Virus record (IMG/VR): IMGVR_UViG_3300029309_000284
Location: 422-27,272 of that record
Strand: one strand, 5' to 3'
Length of the DNA stretch: 26,851 nt
Origin: a virus
The first letter of the stretch is position 1. Every line of letters starts with the position of its first letter. Position numbers and translations under genes: made by a program. The notes under the pieces were generated by a model. It saw nothing but the letters and a program-made list of their open reading frames with translations. It was not told the origin of the DNA and did not search any database. Below, piece by piece: positions 21,700-26,851 of this stretch.

Positions 21700-21731
21700 A
21701 GGGTGGGAATCCACCTCTCACCCTTTTCTTC
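21700..21731 (+). terminator. Rho-independent terminator after the major capsid gene
   Basis: AGGGTG (21700-21705) pairs with CACCCT (21719-21724), followed by a T-rich tract (TTTCTTCT). An alternative inner hairpin, GGTGG/CCACC, overlaps it. It closes the promoter-leader-scaffold-capsid unit. Confidence 0.75.
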
Positions 21732-21749
21732 TGTTATAGTAAGGAAGAT

Positions 21750-22082
21750 ATGCAATTACAAAAAGAAGTTTTAATCGACATTTCAGATAACGCAACTACA
21801 TCATCTGCAGCACAATGTGATGGTTTATTACTATCTGGTATTGTATTTCCAGCAGCAATGACTGGGGCTACAATAACATTTGATTTTTCATTTGATGGTA
21901 CAACTTTTTATGATGTAGTAGAAACTGATGGAACAGAAGTATCATACTCAGTTTCAGCAGGAAATGTAGTAAGAGTTGACCCTAGTGGTTGGGCTTTTGC
22001 TTCTCCTGGATTTTTAAGAGTTACATCTGCTAGTTCTGAAGCAGCCGATAGAACAATAAATTTAATATTTAAACAAAGTTAG
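21750..22082 (+). CDS. head decoration-like protein, 110 aa
   Basis: A 110-residue, beta-rich protein (LQKEVLIDIS, ATITFDFSFDGTTFYDV, EVSYSVSAG, FLRVTSASS, INLIFKQS). It is small, has no cysteine-rich or catalytic motifs, and lies just after the major capsid gene, which fits an outer-capsid decoration or stabilising protein. Similar small beta proteins are common at this site in marine phages. It has an AAGGAAG ribosome-binding site and lies after the capsid terminator, so it needs read-through or a promoter that I could not identify. Confidence 0.68.
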   Translation: MQLQKEVLIDISDNATTSSAAQCDGLLLSGIVFPAAMTGATITFDFSFDGTTFYDVVETDGTEVSYSVSAGNVVRVDPSGWAFASPGFLRVTSASSEAADRTINLIFKQS

Positions 22083-22090
22083 GGGGCCTT

Positions 22091-23098
22091 GTGAGTAGCA
22101 CAGTAGGCGACCTAGTCGATAGGGTATATAGAGAATACCTTGAACCTGTAGATAAAGTAGAATCTTATTCTTATATTACTGGTGGTATTAATGATTCTGT
22201 AACAACTATAGCTTATGATGATAATTTATTTTCTGTAGAAGAAGAAGATGCATTAGAAGCTGGAGCTATTGTTGAAATAGGCCAGGAATTAATGTACACA
22301 ACTGCTGTTAATACAGTACAAAATAGTATTACAGTAAAACGTGGACAACGTGGTACTACTGCAGCTGCACATAGTGCAGGAGAAATGATTAAAATAGCTC
22401 CTGCATTTCCTCGTAAAAATGTATATGAAGCTGTAACTGACCAAATTAAAAACTTATATCCTACATTATTTGCTGTAGAAACTATAGAACTTACTGCTGG
22501 TACTGGTTATAAATTACTAGGAACACATGGTAGTAATGTAGATACTAATAATTATTTAGTAGCACCATTAAAAGCTATATCACAATATACAGATTGGCAA
22601 ACAGGTTCTGACCAAACAGGATTAAAATATAATGGTGTAGCTATAGAAATGATTGATTTACCAAATCCATTTGTTTATACAGATGACACCTCAACAGAAA
22701 GAACTAAAACATATACGACAGGACCTGATGTAGTACACGCTGTACAATTTGTAGGTATATCAGCAGGCCATACTGTTTTTGTAACTTTTAAAAAGAAATT
22801 TATAGCTCCTACTGCAGAAGCCAATACATTAGCTTCAATAGGATTAGAAGAAGAATATGAACCAATTGTTATGACTGGTGTAGCTGCACAGTTAGTTGCA
22901 GGTAAAGACATATCTAAACTTAACACTTCATACATAACAGAACAATTAGAAGCATCTACAAATCCTGTAGGAAGTTCAAGCAATATAGGAAACAGTTTAT
23001 TAAGATATCAACAGTTATTAATACAACAAGCTAGAAGTAATTTAAGGTCTAAATACCCAGAACCAGTACAACTTAACAGCATACTTTATCCAACATAA
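22091..23098 (+). CDS. head-tail connector/adaptor protein, 335 aa
   Basis: A 335-residue protein starting at GTG with a GGGGG ribosome-binding site. It begins with an alpha-helical GDLVDRVYREYLEPVD, continues with a beta-rich domain (IEIGQELMYT, NSITVKRGQRGTTAAAHSAGE, about 60-100), and ends with helices (SLLRYQQLLIQQARSNLRSKYP). This combination and its position between capsid and tail genes fit a head-to-tail adaptor ring protein. The GTTAAAHSAGE-like segment is often seen in tail and connector proteins of marine phages. Homology to a named family was not tested. Confidence 0.7.
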   Translation: MSSTVGDLVDRVYREYLEPVDKVESYSYITGGINDSVTTIAYDDNLFSVEEEDALEAGAIVEIGQELMYTTAVNTVQNSITVKRGQRGTTAAAHSAGEMIKIAPAFPRKNVYEAVTDQIKNLYPTLFAVETIELTAGTGYKLLGTHGSNVDTNNYLVAPLKAISQYTDWQTGSDQTGLKYNGVAIEMIDLPNPFVYTDDTSTERTKTYTTGPDVVHAVQFVGISAGHTVFVTFKKKFIAPTAEANTLASIGLEEEYEPIVMTGVAAQLVAGKDISKLNTSYITEQLEASTNPVGSSSNIGNSLLRYQQLLIQQARSNLRSKYPEPVQLNSILYPT

Positions 23099-23238
23099 TG
23101 CCAGGTCCTTACAGTAAACCCAAAAGCATAGCTCATATTATGCCTGTATGGCAGGATAGAAATCGTAAAAATATGGGAACAAAATTAGATGCACCTGTAC
23201 ATAAAGGACATCCTTTGAAAGTAGTTAAAGATGCCTAG
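23098..23238 (+). CDS. small basic protein, 46 aa
   Basis: A 46-residue basic frame from ATG 23098 (sharing one base with the previous stop, TAATG) to TAG at 23238, overlapping the next gene by 8 bases. It is Pro, Lys and His-rich: MPGPYSKPKSIAHIMPVWQD, then basic residues. The frame fits the pattern of overlapping coupled genes exactly, which is the main support. Function unknown; a small virion or connector accessory is possible. Confidence 0.7.
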   Translation: MPGPYSKPKSIAHIMPVWQDRNRKNMGTKLDAPVHKGHPLKVVKDA

Positions 23239-25195
23239 AGTTGCAGATACTACAACAATACGTAATCCTAAAAGATATGGATATGATTTAAAAGTAGATA
23301 ATTTATTATTACGTACAGCTGTATCACCTGATAGACAAATGACTATACAATCTTCTGATGTACAAGCAGGTCAAGCTGTTAATGTTAAACAAAACCCTGA
23401 AGACTTTACATCTAACTTAGGTCGTATATATTCAAGAAATAATTTTAGTGCAGGGCAAGGATTAGATACAGCACATAGAGCTGATGGAAAACCTGATGAT
23501 GTAAATAGATTTTGGGATAGTAAAGGTGTAGATGTATTTCATGGTGATGATGAAACTTCTTATAATTTGCATTTACTTTATACAACACTTGTACAAAATA
23601 AATCTTTTAGCAGTACTAATAATTTTATAACACAAACTACTAATGGACATATTTACGTAACTGATACTACAAATATACACAAATATGATGGTACAAGTTG
23701 GTCAACTATAGCTGCTGGTACATCTGGTGCTACATATAACTTTACAGGTATAGCTGCATTTGGTAATGGATTTTATGCTACTACTGCAAATGGTACATCT
23801 AATTCACAATTAATTAAATATGATGGTAATTCGTATAGTACATTAACTACTGCACAATCTAGTTCTGGTGGATTAACAGGTGTATGGTATGTAAAAAATA
23901 GACTATGGATTACAGGTAATGATGGTACAGCTGAATACATTTGGGAAAAAAGTCCATTTGATGCATGGAATACAGGTTGGTTAGCTGATGGAGATAGCAT
24001 AGTAGAAGTAGAACCTACACATAGTTTTACAGGTATTGTTGATGGTGGTGCTGCAGTATTAGCTTCAAGCACAGATGGTACTGTATATTCTTTTAAATTA
24101 AGTTCTACTGTATTTGTTAATCAAGGACAAACAAAAATACCTTTTGAAGAAGTACATTCAATAGCTGCTGCAGAAGGAATAATATTTATAGGTACTAAAG
24201 AAATATCTAGAAATGTAGGACGTTTATATAGATTAGAGTTAGTTACTGCAGATAATCTTTATGTATTAGCTAATAGACAATTAATAAAAGAATGGGTAAC
24301 AGCTGTAGATACTACACCTAAAGCAATGTTTGTATCTAGAGATAGCGTATATATTGGAGTAAAAGAAGATACTAATAAAGTAAATTTGTGGCGATATTAT
24401 TTACCAACTGGTGGTATAGCTAGAGATTTACAAACAGTAGGTAATGGTTTTGTAACTGGAATTGTACAAAATAATGGTAAATTTGTTATATGTGTAGCAG
24501 GTTCTGATGTATATATAGAAACATCTACATATGAATCAGAAGGTTATTTAATATTATCTGCTGCAGATTTTTTTACTGCTGAATCTAAACAGTTTGTAGG
24601 TGCAGAAATGTCAACAATTGATTTATCTTCTAATACTTCTGTAGATTTAAAATATACAACAAAGTTTGAAGATTTAGATAATCCTGAAACAGCTACATTT
24701 ACTACTGCAATTACACAAACATCTGGTACTGGTGATGTTGAAAAACAAATAGCAGAAGTATCTAGATATATAATTGGCAAAATTATTTTAAAATCAAGTG
24801 ATGGTGTTAATACACCTAAAGTAAAATCAGTACAGTTTCGTGCATTAGCTAGACCTGAACTTGTAGTTGCACAAATACCTGTAAATATAAGTGATAGAGT
24901 AGAAAGACCTGGTAGAACTCCTATAACAGTTAATGGTTTAGGAGATGCATTATATTCTGCATTACGTGATAAAGAAGGCGATTCTGTTACATTAGAGTTA
25001 TTTCAACCTAAAGAAATTATACGTGGTGTTATTGAACAAATAACTTATCCTGTTATTTCTAATAATAATATAGGAAGTGATACGACTTTTGCTATAATAA
25101 CTGTGCGTGGTACTAGACAGAGTACACTTACTGATGTAACGTCTATACATGTACCAGGTATTGCAGCATTTGGTATAATGAGATACGGAGCATAA
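23231..25195 (+). CDS. propeller-like tail protein, 654 aa
   Basis: A 654-residue protein with repeated short blocks between about residues 137 and 430: NGHIYVTDTTNIHKYDGTSWS, GNGFYATT...LIKYDGNSYS, KNRLWITGNDGTAEYIWEK, each a strand pair around a 'KYDG-SxS' or Trp turn, typical of a beta-propeller blade. The N-terminus (1-130) and the C-terminal 170 residues (beta strands ending ITVRGTR) are separate domains. A tail hub or nozzle-type protein is likely. Its start overlaps the 46-aa gene, and its stop overlaps the fibre start (TAATG). Exact family not identified. Confidence 0.72.
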   Translation: MPRVADTTTIRNPKRYGYDLKVDNLLLRTAVSPDRQMTIQSSDVQAGQAVNVKQNPEDFTSNLGRIYSRNNFSAGQGLDTAHRADGKPDDVNRFWDSKGVDVFHGDDETSYNLHLLYTTLVQNKSFSSTNNFITQTTNGHIYVTDTTNIHKYDGTSWSTIAAGTSGATYNFTGIAAFGNGFYATTANGTSNSQLIKYDGNSYSTLTTAQSSSGGLTGVWYVKNRLWITGNDGTAEYIWEKSPFDAWNTGWLADGDSIVEVEPTHSFTGIVDGGAAVLASSTDGTVYSFKLSSTVFVNQGQTKIPFEEVHSIAAAEGIIFIGTKEISRNVGRLYRLELVTADNLYVLANRQLIKEWVTAVDTTPKAMFVSRDSVYIGVKEDTNKVNLWRYYLPTGGIARDLQTVGNGFVTGIVQNNGKFVICVAGSDVYIETSTYESEGYLILSAADFFTAESKQFVGAEMSTIDLSSNTSVDLKYTTKFEDLDNPETATFTTAITQTSGTGDVEKQIAEVSRYIIGKIILKSSDGVNTPKVKSVQFRALARPELVVAQIPVNISDRVERPGRTPITVNGLGDALYSALRDKEGDSVTLELFQPKEIIRGVIEQITYPVISNNNIGSDTTFAIITVRGTRQSTLTDVTSIHVPGIAAFGIMRYGA

Positions 25196-26124
25196 TGGCA
25201 AATAGACAAACAAAAATAGTTAACTTTTATGAAAGTACATTAGCTGCATTATTAGCTAGTGGTAGTGAAACAACAACATTAACAGCGGCACCTACAACTG
25301 ATGGTACAACAACTATATCTGCTACTGAAGGTAATAGCAGTACACATTATTTTTTAGTAATAGACCCTGACCAAGCATCAAACAGAGAAGTTGTATTAAT
25401 TAAAGCTTCTTCTGGTACAGGCATTACTAAAATGGACAGAGATGTAGAAGGTAGATATAGTGCATCTTCTCCACCTGACCATCAAATTGGAACAACTGTT
25501 CGTATGGCTGTATTAGCAGACCATATAAAAGACCAAAATGATAGAATTACTGCTGCTGAAACATCTTTAAGTGATGCTTCTAATATTGGAGATGGCTCTG
25601 TTAGTAATGCTGAATTTCAAAGATTAGATGGTGTATCTTCTGATATACAAACACAAATAGATAATATATCAGCAGGTGCAGTAACACTTACTGTACCTAT
25701 AACAGTTAAAGTAGCTGATGATGGTTCAGGTTCGCAAAATGTATTTTACTTTTTATCAGGAACAGATACAGGAGCAGGAACTAGGTCAACTAATTTTATT
25801 TTTAAGATAGGTTTTAAATATAAGTTTGATACATCTGACAGTTCATTATCAGGACATAACTTAAAATTTTCATTAACACAAGACGGTTCGCATAACAGTG
25901 GTTCAGAATTTACAACTAACGTTACAACTGCAGGTACACCAGGTAGTGCAGGTGCTTCTACAACAATAGAAATTACACCTGAAACTTTAGGTATAGCAGG
26001 AGCTACATCAACACTTTACTATTACTGTTCTAACCATAGCGGTATGGGTGGAAAAGGTGCTATAAACTTATATTCATCAGGTGGTGGTGGAGATATTCAC
26101 AGTTTCTTATTAATGGGAGCATAA
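25195..26124 (+). CDS. tail fibre protein with cupredoxin-like C-terminal domain
   Basis: A 309-residue fibre protein in three parts. Residues 1-110 are a beta domain with DPDQASNREVVLIKAS and a VLADHIKDQNDRI end. Residues 110-160 are a heptad/trimerisation segment containing SNAEFQRLDGVSSDIQTQID, common in phage fibres. Residues 165-309 are a beta-sandwich with H221 in SGHNLKFS and C278, H281, M284 in LYYYCSNHSGMGG. The H...C-x2-H-x2-M layout matches that of type-1 copper sites (cupredoxins), though spacing varies in that family, and the domain recurs in marine phage structural proteins. Copper binding is not shown here. It ends LLMGA and overlaps the next start (TAATG). Confidence 0.75.
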   Translation: MANRQTKIVNFYESTLAALLASGSETTTLTAAPTTDGTTTISATEGNSSTHYFLVIDPDQASNREVVLIKASSGTGITKMDRDVEGRYSASSPPDHQIGTTVRMAVLADHIKDQNDRITAAETSLSDASNIGDGSVSNAEFQRLDGVSSDIQTQIDNISAGAVTLTVPITVKVADDGSGSQNVFYFLSGTDTGAGTRSTNFIFKIGFKYKFDTSDSSLSGHNLKFSLTQDGSHNSGSEFTTNVTTAGTPGSAGASTTIEITPETLGIAGATSTLYYYCSNHSGMGGKGAINLYSSGGGGDIHSFLLMGA

Positions 26125-26324
26125 TGAGTATATTAATTATGATGAAAGAAGGTGGTAGTTTAGGTATAGATACTATTGGTAACTTACCTATAGACGAAGA
26201 TATAGATTTACTACCTGATGCAGGTGCAGCAATAAATGTAGATTTACAATTAATGTTGTGGTCTGATACAGGTTTCGCATTACAGTACCTAGATGTGGAT
26301 GAAATGTTATTATTAGGTGCATAA
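26124..26324 (+). CDS. small acidic protein, 66 aa
   Basis: A 66-residue acidic protein with a beta-like pattern (SLGIDTIGNLPIDEDIDLLPDAGAAINVDLQLMLW) and no cysteines. Its ATG lies in the TAATG overlap with the fibre gene. It ends EMLLLGA, similar to the LLMGA end of the fibre protein just before it. No family is recognised. A chaperone or accessory of the fibre is one guess based on position. Confidence 0.68.
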   Translation: MSILIMMKEGGSLGIDTIGNLPIDEDIDLLPDAGAAINVDLQLMLWSDTGFALQYLDVDEMLLLGA

Positions 26325-26351
26325 GAAAATATATGATAATATAGGAGAACT

Positions 26352-26678
26352 ATGGCAAACGTATATAAAATACTAGGACAAGTAGCAGACGCATCAGCTA
26401 ATGATGTAGAATTGTACAGACAAACTGGTGTTGAAACTATTGTCTCCAGCATTGTCGTGTGTAATAGAGAAAACGCAGCAAATACATTCCGTATTGCAAC
26501 TAAAACTGATGACAGTGCAGTAGCAAATACAGACTATCTTGCTTACGATACATCTATTGCAGCTAACGATACTGTTACATTAACATTAGGAATAACACTA
26601 GAAGCAGGTGCTGAAATATCTGTTGGTGCTTCTGATGCTAATGTCACATTCAATGCTTTTGGTACACAAATTTCATAA
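26352..26678 (+). CDS. small beta-rich tail-associated protein, 108 aa
   Basis: A 108-residue protein beginning MANVYKILGQVADASANDVEL and continuing with SSIVVCNRENAANTFRIAT, YLAYDTSIAANDTVTLTLGI and ending FNAFGTQIS. This pattern (SSIVVCN..., FRIA..., YLAYD, FNAFG) is shared by small structural proteins next to the tail fibre in many marine phages. Its exact role is not established; a fibre or baseplate component is likely. It has an AGGAG ribosome-binding site and lies 27 bases after the previous gene. Confidence 0.72.
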   Translation: MANVYKILGQVADASANDVELYRQTGVETIVSSIVVCNRENAANTFRIATKTDDSAVANTDYLAYDTSIAANDTVTLTLGITLEAGAEISVGASDANVTFNAFGTQIS

Positions 26679-26694
26679 TTAAATAGGAGTTAAT

Positions 26695-26851
26695 ATGGGT
26701 TTTAAAAGACTTGCATTAAATGATGGTACAACTTCACATATAAGTAGAGGTGAAGACCTCAATGCAAAAGCTATGACACTTGTTCAAACAAACAATAGTA
26801 ATGGCTCATTTGCACCTGAAAGCAATAACACCAAATATCAAGTGTTTGCTG
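26695..26851 (+). CDS. hypothetical protein, partial (right window edge)
   Basis: Frame from ATG 26695 running off the right edge with 52 codons visible (MGFKRLALNDGTTSHISRGE, then KAMTLVQTNNSN). It has a good AGGAG ribosome-binding site 5 bases upstream. The Asn/Ser/Thr-rich composition suggests another tail or fibre protein. Family not recognised from this fragment. Confidence 0.65.
   Translation, partial: MGFKRLALNDGTTSHISRGEDLNAKAMTLVQTNNSNGSFAPESNNTKYQVFA

Noticed and set aside
21732-21740. Extended -10 (TG-T-TATAGT) before the 110-aa gene
   Set aside because: It would start transcription at or after the ribosome-binding site, and no -35 is seen.
26332-26340. TATGAT/GATAAT promoter-like bases before the 108-aa gene
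   Set aside because: No matching -35 at usual spacing, and the start would fall at the ribosome-binding site.
1-26851. CRISPR arrays, tRNA genes, insertion sequences, integrase or attachment sites
   Set aside because: None could be recognised by reading both strands.

Overview
The window is part of the genome of a tailed, double-stranded DNA bacteriophage with low G+C content. A leftward early arm (about 1-5055) and a rightward late arm (about 5649 to the right edge) diverge from a roughly 590-base non-coding region. The gene set (terminase, portal, scaffold, SU10/DUF5309-type capsid protein, connector, propeller-like tail protein, fibre) and the absence so far of sheath or tail-tube genes suggest a podovirus-like virion, but tail genes could lie beyond the right edge. 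The scaffold pattern (coiled coil, then a short domain ending in a K-DEYGW motif) and the small proline-rich protein after the portal recall actinobacteriophage families. The low G+C and the marine-type fibre domains would fit a low-G+C marine host. Host assignment is inference only.

Left arm (minus strand). Small genes, several encoding Cys-rich zinc-ribbon-like proteins, lead to a YubB/Api92-like ferredoxin-fold protein, a MoxR/CobS-type AAA+ ATPase and, cut by the left edge, an HExxH metallopeptidase-like protein of the kind often paired with such ATPases. The arm is divided by four rho-independent terminators. Each terminator U-tract is followed at once, or within a few bases, by a copy of the same element (AGTCRC, about 19-21 bases, AAACGA), and the next gene set starts just after it. 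This repeated terminator-plus-element unit looks like a phage-specific promoter or processing system. Two small genes also have matching U-tract/A-tract hairpins just before their Shine-Dalgarno sequences. The first leftward gene has an ordinary sigma-70-like promoter instead.

Central region. 5056-5648 holds a leftward and a rightward sigma-70-like promoter, a 13-bp perfect inverted repeat with 5 further paired bases, several smaller hairpins and a G+C-richer patch with no gene.

Right arm (plus strand). Order: TerL with an N-terminal zinc-finger and HTH extension, portal, two small proteins, a 1933-aa giant protein, four further probable internal virion proteins, then a separate capsid expression unit: promoter, roughly 190-base structured leader RNA with two possible pseudoknots, scaffold, major capsid protein, terminator. 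After it come a decoration-like protein, connector, propeller-like tail protein, a fibre with a cupredoxin-like C-terminal domain, and small tail-associated proteins. Most late genes overlap by a few bases (TAATG, ATGA or TAGTG junctions), implying translational coupling. The capsid unit differs by having its own promoter, strong GGAGG ribosome-binding sites and a terminator.

Most likely novel elements: the structured leader RNA at about 19855-20046 and the four-copy terminator-plus-element unit of the left arm.
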